64,000 bases of DNA from Palsa-892 sp035295845 (GTDB lineage: Bacteria > Pseudomonadota > Alphaproteobacteria > Rhizobiales > Xanthobacteraceae), in NCBI GenBank assembly GCA_035295845.1, contig DATGIF010000034.1, forward strand, positions 31,219 to 95,218, in the 5' to 3' direction. Below the pieces are notes generated by a model. It saw nothing but the letters and a program-made list of their open reading frames with translations, ran no database searches and had not been told where the DNA came from. Both the position numbers and the translations under genes were made by a program. Each line of letters begins with the position of its first letter. Within the stretch, counting starts at the first letter, position 1. Of this stretch, positions 16,064 through 24,174 are shown one piece after another.

Positions 16064-17398
16064 TTACCGCTGGCGCGCCTTCGCGGCCGCCTCGGGCTCA
16101 ACGCAAAACTTGCTGATGAAAAACGAATAGACAGCCGACAGCACGTCCTGCGAGACGTGCTTGGAAGAGGCGTCTTCCGCACCGAAAATGGGAATCGGCA
16201 GGAGCGGCCCGATCCAGCGCACGAGCTCGTAGGAAGGAAAGTAGTGGATCGTCGTGCCGGCTTGCAGCCATTCCTCCGATAGTTCGAAGAGAGCCGCGCG
16301 CAAAATCGATTTGCTGATGCAATCAAGTTCGACCGCGCCGCGCACCGAGTTGCGCGTAATCCCGATGGCGCCGTCGATGGGAACCGGCGACAGCGTGAGG
16401 ATGCAGGACGCTGAAGGGTTGAGCTTGCGAATGCCGAGATAAGCGCTGCTGATCGCCGCTTTTGCTTCGGCGAAGCTTGCGGATCGCAGCCTGGCGCCTG
16501 CGGTCTTCATGCCGGCGGAAATGGAGCCGCGCGCATCCTCCGGGTTCGAAATCCAGAGGAATTTCGGCGCAACCGGCACGTTGGGCGCGATGTCGCTCGC
16601 TTGTGGCTCGATGAAGAAATCAAGCGTGTTTCCGATCGTCTGCACAATGACTTCCGCCGAGCGAATCTCGTCAACCAATTGATCCAGCCGGTCGCTTTCC
16701 TTCTTCACGAGATGTCCGACCGAGGCGTGCACATCCTTCGGGCGTAGCGCCGAAATCCATCGCTCAAGATATTCCGCTCTCTCATTTCTGCCCGCCGCGG
16801 CCACGGCAATCATCTTGGCGTTCGACAACGGCGAATTCAGGTCCTCGGCGAGGCGAAAGCTGTCGGCGTTGTATCCCTTGGATTTTAGATACACCGCGAT
16901 GTTCCGGGCAAAGCAGGAGCCGATGGTGAAAACGCGGATTTCCTTCGTGATCATCGGGGTCGCGGGAAAATCGAAGGCCGAGTCGAGAAAGTCGGCCTGC
17001 AGGGAGAATTCATCCGAGCAAATTGGAAAAATATCCGCGAGCTTCCGGTTTCGTTTTGAACGGCGGCCGAGCAGGATATTGGCCAATAGCTCGCGTTCGT
17101 CATCACTGAGCCGCTCGGTGATGAAATTCGGTAGCGACCAAGTGAGCTTGATGAATTCGCCCTTGCTGCCTTCAGCCTGAACTTCTTTTGCGAAAGACTC
17201 GATGGCCGCGTGCCGCTCGCCGGAATTCAAAGCGGCATCGAGCGCATGCGCAAGCCGGCGATAAATGAAACGCGGCAGTTCGGGGCCTTTGGTGGCGTAG
17301 AAGGCGACCTCGCTTGTGCGCTGCGCGTAAGGCAGGATAACGCCCGTCCGTTCCTTGAAGGCGTGGCGAATACGGCGCGTGAGACGCGATAAAGACAC
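16064..17398 (-). CDS. GSCFA-domain protein
   Basis: The product has about 444 residues. The eponymous motif is present as VFTIGSCFARNIAVYL near the middle, followed by ...VIVQTIGNTLDFFIEP and ILTLSPVPI with a later HYFPSYELVRW. This is the SGNH-hydrolase-like layout of GSCFA proteins, with Cys next to the Ser of the GDS-equivalent. GSCFA proteins are of unknown function and often lie near exopolysaccharide genes. There is no signal peptide. I choose a GTG start at 17398, with GAGGAT upstream; a TTG 21 codons earlier is possible. The SGNH hydrolase gene lies upstream (89-base gap) on the same strand. Confidence 0.78.
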   Translation of the reverse strand: MSLSRLTRRIRHAFKERTGVILPYAQRTSEVAFYATKGPELPRFIYRRLAHALDAALNSGERHAAIESFAKEVQAEGSKGEFIKLTWSLPNFITERLSDDERELLANILLGRRSKRNRKLADIFPICSDEFSLQADFLDSAFDFPATPMITKEIRVFTIGSCFARNIAVYLKSKGYNADSFRLAEDLNSPLSNAKMIAVAAAGRNERAEYLERWISALRPKDVHASVGHLVKKESDRLDQLVDEIRSAEVIVQTIGNTLDFFIEPQASDIAPNVPVAPKFLWISNPEDARGSISAGMKTAGARLRSASFAEAKAAISSAYLGIRKLNPSASCILTLSPVPIDGAIGITRNSVRGAVELDCISKSILRAALFELSEEWLQAGTTIHYFPSYELVRWIGPLLPIPIFGAEDASSKHVSQDVLSAVYSFFISKFCVEPEAAAKARQR

Positions 17399-17486
17399 GT
17401 TCGTTATCCTCGAGGGCAATCGCGAATGCTTGTCCAAACAAGACTTGTTGGCGCGCCGCAAAGCAAATTAGCACTGGTCTCGCCCG

Positions 17487-18140
17487 CTAAGAAAGGGCCT
17501 CAAAATGGGCGTCGTAGAGGTGGCCGGCGTGGGCGGCGATATCGCGATGCCCAGCGTTGTTCGGATGCAGACCGTCTTCGAGGTGAGATCGGATGAACTC
17601 TTCGCCTCGCTCCACCCATCGCGTGAAGTTGTCGATGAACAATGCTTGATACTGGACAGATGCCTCATGCAGCTCGCGCTCGTATTCAAGCTGCGAGGCT
17701 CTCCGATAATGTTTGTCGTCCTTAAAAGGATCGACTAGGCGGTCGATGACCGGAACTTGTCCCGCCACGATGATTTTGGCGCGCGTCTTTTCCCTGATTG
17801 CGAACAGAATTCCATCGAGCCCCGCCCGAAATTTTTCGATTGGCGTTTCCGCGGCAGATTGTGACGGGCGAAATCGCGAGTCGTTCACGCCGATGCCGAG
17901 GATCACTACATCCGGCTTCTGATCGATGCAATCCTTTTGCAGCCGTCTTCGTATCTCGGCGATGGTCGAGCCGCCGCGGCCGTTATTGATGAGCTTGATT
18001 GTAGATTGATTGTGGCTCAGTTCGCGCGCGAAAATGTCTACCCATCCGCGATTTGGATCCGCGCATTTTCCCGCGATCACGCTATCGCCGATGCTGACAA
18101 TCCTGATGGTGGGGGAATTGGCAGGTGCATTCCGCAACAT
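17487..18140 (-). CDS. SGNH/GDSL-family hydrolase
   Basis: A 217-residue esterase-type protein with all four SGNH blocks. Block I is RIVSIGDSVIAG (Ser20), block II is NNGRGGSTIAEI, block III is VVILGIGVNDSRF, and block V is EDGLHPNNAGHRDIA with Asp and His. Members cleave or transfer acyl groups on lipids and sugars. No signal peptide is seen, so it is cytoplasmic unless exported otherwise. The start is uncertain: ATG at 18140 lacks a clear ribosome site and a TTG lies 18 codons earlier. It is upstream of the GSCFA gene and probably cotranscribed, so the pair may act together in acyl decoration. Confidence 0.85.
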   Translation of the reverse strand: MLRNAPANSPTIRIVSIGDSVIAGKCADPNRGWVDIFARELSHNQSTIKLINNGRGGSTIAEIRRRLQKDCIDQKPDVVILGIGVNDSRFRPSQSAAETPIEKFRAGLDGILFAIREKTRAKIIVAGQVPVIDRLVDPFKDDKHYRRASQLEYERELHEASVQYQALFIDNFTRWVERGEEFIRSHLEDGLHPNNAGHRDIAAHAGHLYDAHFEALS

Positions 18141-18310
18141 ATTGATAGCGTAAAGGTACCCGCAGCTCCGAAGCAAATGTGGTCGCAGGCTCAATCGGGA
18201 GCCGTCTGCCGCAACGATCCCAGCCGCTTGGCCGATACGTATCTTTCTGCTTCGGCGCGGCGCCGAGGCGCGCTATATGATCTCGCAGCATTCTCGGGAG
18301 GAGAGAGCTC

Positions 18311-18730
18311 ATGCCGATCCAAGTCGCGCTCATGCCCTTGTTTTTCCAGGTGCTCCTTGTCTTCGGTTTGATGATCTGGATGGCGATGGCGCGCCAAAGG
18401 GCGCTCCAGCGCGGCGACGTGCATTCCCGCGATATCGCGCTCCGCCAGCCCGCCTGGCCGTTGAAAGCAATGCAAGTGGCGAATTGCTTCGCCAACCAGT
18501 TCGAACTTCCGGTGCTGTTCTATGTCGTCACCATCCTTGCGCTGATCACGCGGCAATTCGATTTTCTGTTCCTGGTCCTGTCGTGGATCTTCGTGCTCTT
18601 GCGCTACGTCCACGCCTTCATCCACACCACCTCGAACCGGGTGTCGCGCCGCGGGCTGGTTTACATCCTCGGCGCGATCGTTCTGTTCGCGCTGTGGATC
18701 GAGTTCGCGCTTCGGCTTTATCTATTCTGA
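18311..18730 (+). CDS. MAPEG-family membrane protein
   Basis: A 139-residue protein with four predicted helices (about residues 7-27, 57-78, 80-100 and 110-135). The loop QVANCFANQFELPVLFYVV is the MAPEG signature (FxNxFExPVxFY). MAPEG proteins bind glutathione or lipids in membranes; many bacterial ones have no known substrate. A GGGAGGAG ribosome site precedes the ATG. rsmB starts four bases after its stop, so they are likely cotranscribed. Confidence 0.88.
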   Translation: MPIQVALMPLFFQVLLVFGLMIWMAMARQRALQRGDVHSRDIALRQPAWPLKAMQVANCFANQFELPVLFYVVTILALITRQFDFLFLVLSWIFVLLRYVHAFIHTTSNRVSRRGLVYILGAIVLFALWIEFALRLYLF

Positions 18731-18734
18731 CGGA

Positions 18735-20036
18735 ATGACGCCTTCGGCCCGCATCTCCGCCGCGATCGAAGTTCTTGCCGATCTCGACGCGCATATCCGT
18801 CCGGCCGCCGAGGCGCTGAAAGCGTGGGGGCTCGCGCATCGCTTCGCGGGCTCCGGCGATCGCGCCGCGATCGCGAGCCTTGTCTACGACGCGCTGCGGA
18901 AAAAAGCCTCGGCGGCGTATCTGATGGGCGAGGGCGCGCCGCGCGCGATCATGCTTGGCGCCTTGAAGCTCGCGCACGGCCTCGAACTTACCGCCATCGA
19001 AAAGCTCTTCGACGGCGGTCGTTTCGCGCCGCCGCCGCTCTCCGATCCTGAACTAACAAGGCTGGAAACCGGCAGCCTTGCCGGCGCGCCGCCCTATATC
19101 GCGGGCGATTATCCCGAATGGCTGGAGCCGCATTTCGCCGAGACTTTCGGCGCCGAGCGCGCGGAGGAGGGTGCGGCACTCGCCGCCCGCGCGCCGCTTG
19201 ACCTTCGTGTCAATACGCTCGCGACGACGCGCGAAAAAACGCGCGCCGAGCTCGCGCACCTCAATGCAGAAGAAGCCCGCTGGTCGCCGGTTGGTCTGCG
19301 GATCCCGCTCGGTGCTGATGGCCGCCATCCGCCGGTCACCGCGGAAGCGGCCTTCCACAAAGGCTGGTTCGAAGTGCAGGACGAGGGCTCGCAGGTGGCG
19401 GCGGCGCTGACCGGCGCGAAAGCCGGCGAGCAGGTGCTCGATCTTTGCGCCGGCTCCGGCGGCAAGACGCTCGCGCTCGCGGCGGCCATGGACAATCGCG
19501 GCCAGATTTTCGCCTATGACGACGATATCAGACGGCTCTCGCCGATTTACGACCGCATCAAACGCGCGGAAGCGCGCAACATTCAGGTGCGGTCGCCGAA
19601 GGGAAAGACGAACGTCCTCGCCGACCTCGAAGGAAAGATCGATCTCGTGCTTGTGGACGCGCCCTGCACCGGCACCGGTGTCTGGCGCCGTCATCCCGAC
19701 GCCAAGTGGAGGATGCGCCCGGGCGCGCTCGCCGAACGGGTAAAGGAGCAAGCAGCGCTTCTCGATCAAGCGGCGCGGTTTGCCAAACCGGGCGGGCGGA
19801 TCGCCTATGTCACCTGCTCGTTACTCGACGCCGAAAACGGCGCGCAGGTGAGAAACTTTCTTTCGCGCGCGTCCGGCTGGTCGGCTGTGCCGGCCGCGGA
19901 AGTGTGCGCGGCTCTTGGCGAACGCGGCGCGATCCTCCGCGCCGCGGCCTTGATCGGCGCCGAAGGCGTCCTGCTTACGCCGCGGCGGACGGAAACCGAC
20001 GGATTTTTTATCTCGATATTGCGGCGCGTGGCCTAG
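18735..20036 (+). CDS. rsmB: 16S rRNA (cytosine-5-)-methyltransferase, RsmB family
   Basis: A 433-residue RNA m5C methyltransferase of the RsmB/NOL1 type. The N-terminal NusB-like helical domain spans about residues 1-140. The SAM motif is VLDLCAGSGGKTLALAAAM (about 235) and the DAPCTGTGVWRRHPDAKW motif carries one cysteine of the dual-Cys mechanism. YVTCSLLDAENGAQV carries the catalytic Cys. It would modify 16S rRNA near C967. It follows MAPEG at four bases. Genes of this kind lie next to guaA in many Rhizobiales. The exact target nucleotide is not proven. Confidence 0.92.
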   Translation: MTPSARISAAIEVLADLDAHIRPAAEALKAWGLAHRFAGSGDRAAIASLVYDALRKKASAAYLMGEGAPRAIMLGALKLAHGLELTAIEKLFDGGRFAPPPLSDPELTRLETGSLAGAPPYIAGDYPEWLEPHFAETFGAERAEEGAALAARAPLDLRVNTLATTREKTRAELAHLNAEEARWSPVGLRIPLGADGRHPPVTAEAAFHKGWFEVQDEGSQVAAALTGAKAGEQVLDLCAGSGGKTLALAAAMDNRGQIFAYDDDIRRLSPIYDRIKRAEARNIQVRSPKGKTNVLADLEGKIDLVLVDAPCTGTGVWRRHPDAKWRMRPGALAERVKEQAALLDQAARFAKPGGRIAYVTCSLLDAENGAQVRNFLSRASGWSAVPAAEVCAALGERGAILRAAALIGAEGVLLTPRRTETDGFFISILRRVA

Positions 20037-20040
20037 GCAA

Positions 20041-20952
20041 TCACTCGGCGGCGAGCGCCTTCGCCTGCGGTTGCCAATCCGCGACGATCTCGGGACCGGC
20101 CTCGACCTGCCAGCGCCCCGGCTCGCCGCCGCCTTGCGCTCCGTCGGCGAGCAGCCGCAGGAATTCAGCGCGCGAAATCACCCGAAAGCCCATGTCGATC
20201 GTCGGCCGCGTCGGATATTTGCCGTCGTTCAGGAGGAATCCCCAGCGCGCGAGGTGATAGTTGAGGACGGTGAAGCCAAGCTTCGAGGTGTTGTCCTCGT
20301 GCGAGAACTGCGATTCGGTGAAGAAGATGCGGCCGAGCGCGACACCATAGCCGCCGCCCACGAGCGCTCCGTTCTGGTTCCACACCTCGAAGGAATGCAC
20401 ATGGCCCGCGTCGTAGAGCGCCGCATAGGCGTGCATGATCCGCGGCGTGATCCAGGTAAGATGCCAACGGCTGCTACGCCGGCCGGCGCAGGCCGCGATC
20501 ACCCCTTCGAAGTCACGATCAAAGGTGACCGTGTACGCGCTCTGGCGCATCTGGCGCCGCAGGCGCTTGGCGATATGCAATTCGTCGAAGAAGAGCACCG
20601 AGCGCGCGGGCAGGGACATCCATTGCGGCCTGCCGAAATGCGCGAAGGTGAAGAGCCCGCGGCGATAGGCTTCGACCAGTGTCGGCACAGAAAGATCACG
20701 CACGCGGCCCGCATAGCCGGCTTCGCCGAATGAACGCGCGGGATCCGGCAAGGAGGATGGGGCGAATTGATCTGCGACCAGCGCCTGTAGATAAGGCGGC
20801 CAGTCCTTGAGCCGCCTCGGCTGCAACGCCCAGGCAGTGCCGAGCAGAACCCGTTCGATCCGTTCCGCCGGCGTCTCGCGAAAAAGCGCGGCGCGCCGCG
20901 CGGCGTTGGCTTCGCTAAGATGGGACGATGAATCTCCGGATGCCGCAAGCAT
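20041..20952 (-). CDS. Divergent leucyl/phenylalanyl-tRNA-protein transferase family protein
   Basis: Aat moves Leu or Phe from tRNA to N-terminal Arg/Lys for the N-degron pathway. This 303-residue protein keeps the family frame: EAYRRGLFTFAHFGRPQWMSLPARSVLFF, TWITPRIMHAYAALYDAGHVHSFEVWN, then GALVGGGYGVALGRIFFTESQFS and NTSKLGF. It differs at the catalytic end. The usual DCQ...H..SLG block is NDGKYPTRPTIDMGFRVISRAEF, and FPW is FTFAHF. It also has an extra ~100-residue N-terminal part. It is probably an Aat-like paralogue, perhaps with a changed substrate. It ends four bases from rsmB's stop, convergent. Confidence 0.7.
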   Translation of the reverse strand: MLAASGDSSSHLSEANAARRAALFRETPAERIERVLLGTAWALQPRRLKDWPPYLQALVADQFAPSSLPDPARSFGEAGYAGRVRDLSVPTLVEAYRRGLFTFAHFGRPQWMSLPARSVLFFDELHIAKRLRRQMRQSAYTVTFDRDFEGVIAACAGRRSSRWHLTWITPRIMHAYAALYDAGHVHSFEVWNQNGALVGGGYGVALGRIFFTESQFSHEDNTSKLGFTVLNYHLARWGFLLNDGKYPTRPTIDMGFRVISRAEFLRLLADGAQGGGEPGRWQVEAGPEIVADWQPQAKALAAE

Positions 20953-21100
20953 TTAAGCCGGTCCTGGCCGCGATCGAGACAGGCCTTGTCGCACCCCGTC
21001 CGCTAAAGAAGCGTTAGCCGGACCTTTTTTCTATGTTCGCTCCAATAAATTGTTGAGGTTTGTCTGCAACTTTCGGGAGAACCCCGTTTTTTGGTCGCCG

Positions 21101-22237
21101 ATGCTGAAAGCTACGCAATCCGCTTTGGAAATCCGCGAAGCGTCCGCTCCCGGACCTTCGCTCGAGCCCTATCGCCGTGAAATCGTGAGCGAACCGGGCG
21201 CGGGCTGGGACCGGCTTACGGCCGGCTTCGCCGATATGTGCCTCGAGCAGACCATGGCATTTGCCGGCGCCCGCTTTGGCGCCGAGCGTTCGACCGGCAT
21301 CATTTTGCGCGCGGCGGAGGGCGGCGAGCCGGTGGCGATGGCGCTCGCCGTGGTCGCGACCCTTCCCGTCCTTGGCCTGGGGCTCGCTTATGTGAAATTC
21401 GGCCCGTTGTGGCGCCGCCGCGGCGCGTCCGCCGACGCTTCGCATCTCGGGCTCATGCTTGCGGCGCTGAAGCGCGAATTCGCGGAAAGGCGCGGGCTTG
21501 CCGTTCGCATTATGCCGCCCGCCGATCCGGGGCACGAGGATGGTTGGAAGCGGGCGCTCGCCGGCGCGAATTTCACCTTCCACGCGGCCGCGTCCGATCG
21601 CGAGCGTTATCTTGTCGATCTCACGCTGTCCGAAGGCGAACAGTTGAAAAGCCTCGGCTCGAAGTGGCGCTACAATCTCGCCAAATCCGCGATCGACGAT
21701 CTCGATATCCACGAAGCGAGCCTCGAGGACGGGTTACCGGAATTCCTCGGGCTTTATCGCGAGATGCTCACGCGCAAGCAATTCGCCGACCGCCATGGCG
21801 TCGAGGATCTGCCGGCGATCGCCAGGGCGGCCGGATCCGCGCTCGGTATGCGCCTGTTTTTCGCCTCCCATGGCGGCAGGCCCGTGATCGGTTCGATCAT
21901 CGTCGGCACCGGCGAGCGGGTGTTCGTGCCGTTCAGCGCGAGCAGCGAAAAGGCGCTAGAGTTGCGCGCCGGTTATGCCCTGCGCTGGACGATCATGGAG
22001 CGCCTGCGCGGCACCGAGGCGCGCTGGCTCGACCTCGGCGGCACCGAAGGCGATGAGGGCCTTCGGCACTACAAGCTCGGCAATGTCGGCAAGCGCGGCC
22101 GCGTCGCTGAGATCCCCGGCGAGTTCGACTTCGCGCCGAGCGCGCTCGCGGCGGGCGCCGCCCGGGTGGTCTTGCTCGGCCGCGAAATCGCGCGCTCGCG
22201 AGAGATGAAGCGGATAGCCACGATGCTGCCGGTCTGA
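21101..22237 (+). CDS. FemAB-like GNAT-fold aminoacyl/acyl transferase
   Basis: A 378-residue protein with the FemAB/BioF2-like double-GNAT arrangement. The first half includes GLGLAYVKFGPLW. Then comes SKWRYNLAKSAIDDLDIHEA, the conserved R-x-N-x-x-K-A helix of FemAB proteins. The C-terminal half has GRPVIGSIIVGTGERVFVPFSASS...YALRWTIMERLRGTEARWLDLGGTEGDEGLRHYKLGNVG. FemAB enzymes add amino acids from aminoacyl-tRNA to peptidoglycan precursors; related proteins act in exopolysaccharide or biotin chemistry. ATG 21101 is chosen over a TTG 17 codons before. It is divergent from the Aat-like gene by 148 bases; guaA follows after 62 bases. Confidence 0.75.
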   Translation: MLKATQSALEIREASAPGPSLEPYRREIVSEPGAGWDRLTAGFADMCLEQTMAFAGARFGAERSTGIILRAAEGGEPVAMALAVVATLPVLGLGLAYVKFGPLWRRRGASADASHLGLMLAALKREFAERRGLAVRIMPPADPGHEDGWKRALAGANFTFHAAASDRERYLVDLTLSEGEQLKSLGSKWRYNLAKSAIDDLDIHEASLEDGLPEFLGLYREMLTRKQFADRHGVEDLPAIARAAGSALGMRLFFASHGGRPVIGSIIVGTGERVFVPFSASSEKALELRAGYALRWTIMERLRGTEARWLDLGGTEGDEGLRHYKLGNVGKRGRVAEIPGEFDFAPSALAAGAARVVLLGREIARSREMKRIATMLPV

Positions 22238-22299
22238 ATTGTTGAGGCGGCGGGCAGGGAGCCTCGACAGCCATCGCGCGAAGCCCTAGAAGCGCGGCA

Positions 22300-23853
22300 A
22301 TGGCCGCGCATGACAAGATTCTGATCGTCGATTTCGGCTCCCAGGTCACGCAACTGATCGCCCGCCGGATCCGCGAGGCCGGGGTCTACAGCGAGATCGT
22401 CCCCTTCGACCGCGCCGAAGCGGCGCTGAATGGCGAAAAACCCAAGGCCGTGATCCTCTCGGGAGGCCCCGCCTCCGTGCATGAGCCGGGCGCGCCGCTG
22501 CCGCCGCAGGCCGTTTATGAAGCGGGCGTGCCGGTGCTTGGCATCTGCTACGGCGAGCAGGCCATGGCCGAACAGCTCGGCGGCAAGGTCGAAGGCGGCC
22601 ATCACCGCGAATTCGGCCGCGCCGAAGTCGAGGTGAAAAAACCCTCGGCGCTCTACGACGGCGTCTGGCAGCCGGGCCAACGCTATCCGGTTTGGATGAG
22701 CCACGGCGACCGCGTGACCAAGCTTCCCGCGGGCTTCGAGGCGGTCGGCACCTCGGAAAACGCACCGATGGCGATGATTGCCGACGAGAAGCGGAAATTC
22801 TACGCCACCCAATTCCATCTCGAAGTGGTGCACACGCCCGACGGCGCCGCGATCCTCAGGAACTTCGCGAAGAAGATCGCCGGCGCCAAAGGCGACTGGA
22901 CCATGCGCGCCTTCCGCGCGGAATCGATCGACAAGATCCGCAAGCAGGTCGGCAAGGCGCGCGTGTTGTGCGGGCTATCGGGCGGCGTCGACTCTTCGGT
23001 CGCGGCCGTGCTCCTGCACGAGGCGATCGGCGACCAGCTCACCTGCGTGTTCGTCGATCACGGCCTGTTGCGCCTCGGCGAGGCGGAGAAGGTCGTGGCG
23101 CTCTTCCGCGAGAGCTACAACATCCCGCTCGTGCATGTGGATGCAAGCGCGCAATTCTTGCAGGCGTTGAGGGGCGTCAGCGATCCCGAGCAGAAGCGGA
23201 AGACCATCGGTAAATTGTTCATCGACGTGTTCGAGGCCGAGGCGAGAAAAATCGGCAAGGTCGAATTCCTCGCGCAAGGCACGCTCTACCCCGACGTGAT
23301 CGAGAGCGTGTCGTTCTCCGGCGGTCCGTCGGTGACGATCAAGTCGCATCACAATGTCGGCGGCCTGCCGGAGCGGATGCATCTGAAGCTCGTCGAACCG
23401 TTGCGCGAATTGTTCAAGGACGAGGTGCGGGCGCTCGGCCGTGAGCTTGGCTTGCCCGAGGCGTTCGTCGGCCGCCATCCCTTTCCCGGGCCGGGGCTCG
23501 CGATCCGCGTGCCGGGCGAGGTGACGAAGGAGAAGCTCGACATCCTGCGGCTCGCCGACGAAATTTACCTGGAAGAAATCCGCCGCGCCGGCCTTTACGA
23601 CGAGATCTGGCAGGCCTTCGCGGTGCTGCTTCCGGTCCGCACCGTCGGCGTCATGGGCGACGGCCGCACCTATGACGAGGTGGTGGCGCTCCGCGCCGTC
23701 ACCTCCACCGACGGCATGACCGCGGACTTTTATCCGTTCGACATGGTGTTTCTCGGCCGCGTGGCGACGCGCATCATCAACGAGGTGCGCGGCGTCAACC
23801 GCGTCGTCTATGACGTGACCTCCAAGCCGCCGGGCACGATCGAGTGGGAATGA
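22300..23853 (+). CDS. guaA: GMP synthase (glutamine-hydrolysing)
   Basis: GuaA aminates XMP to GMP using glutamine and ATP in the cytosol. The 517-residue protein has the class I glutaminase domain, with nucleophile C83 (LGICYGEQAM) and the His/Glu pair in ATQFHLEVVHT near 173. The ATP-pyrophosphatase P-loop GLSGGVDSSVAA is near residue 227. The C-terminal dimerisation domain includes GRHPFPGPGLAIRVPGEV and ends RVVYDVTSKPPGTIEWE. The length is standard. It closes the guaB-guaA block and is followed by an intergenic stretch and the accessory island. Confidence 0.98.
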   Translation: MAAHDKILIVDFGSQVTQLIARRIREAGVYSEIVPFDRAEAALNGEKPKAVILSGGPASVHEPGAPLPPQAVYEAGVPVLGICYGEQAMAEQLGGKVEGGHHREFGRAEVEVKKPSALYDGVWQPGQRYPVWMSHGDRVTKLPAGFEAVGTSENAPMAMIADEKRKFYATQFHLEVVHTPDGAAILRNFAKKIAGAKGDWTMRAFRAESIDKIRKQVGKARVLCGLSGGVDSSVAAVLLHEAIGDQLTCVFVDHGLLRLGEAEKVVALFRESYNIPLVHVDASAQFLQALRGVSDPEQKRKTIGKLFIDVFEAEARKIGKVEFLAQGTLYPDVIESVSFSGGPSVTIKSHHNVGGLPERMHLKLVEPLRELFKDEVRALGRELGLPEAFVGRHPFPGPGLAIRVPGEVTKEKLDILRLADEIYLEEIRRAGLYDEIWQAFAVLLPVRTVGVMGDGRTYDEVVALRAVTSTDGMTADFYPFDMVFLGRVATRIINEVRGVNRVVYDVTSKPPGTIEWE

Positions 23854-24174
23854 CGGCGGTCGTTCTGACGGTTCTTTTTTAAGTGCACACCAGCGGAAAC
23901 AGAAGACCGTCATATCGAGCAAGCCGCGCTGACGGTCTTTGTTGACGGACGGCAGGCGCGCCGTCCTTGAGGAAGTGCAAGTGGCCCACATCGGGGTACT
24001 GCACCGTCTGACACAGTTTACCCGTGAAGAAGGTTTGGGCCCTTGGTGTGACGTGGGCGAACAGGGCGGCGAAAGGGTCCATTGGGACGATCGGCAATGT
24101 TATTGGCACCAATTATCACCCTTAGTTCTCCATATAGCCAACGTGCAAGCCCAAATGACTGAGGAGAAAATATC
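23854..24174. other. 321-base intergenic region at the edge of the accessory island
   Basis: No supported gene. A 10-bp inverted repeat (AAGACCGTCA at 23903-23912 and TGACGGTCTT at 23930-23939) is present. A second copy of the right arm (CTGACGGTTCTT followed by a T-run) lies about 60 bases upstream, so the left arm could pair with either. This may end guaA transcription. The remainder up to about 24110 is plain. Just before the next gene lies a small palindrome (ATTGG-CA-CCAAT near 24103-24115) and a GAGGAG ribosome site. Confidence 0.4.
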
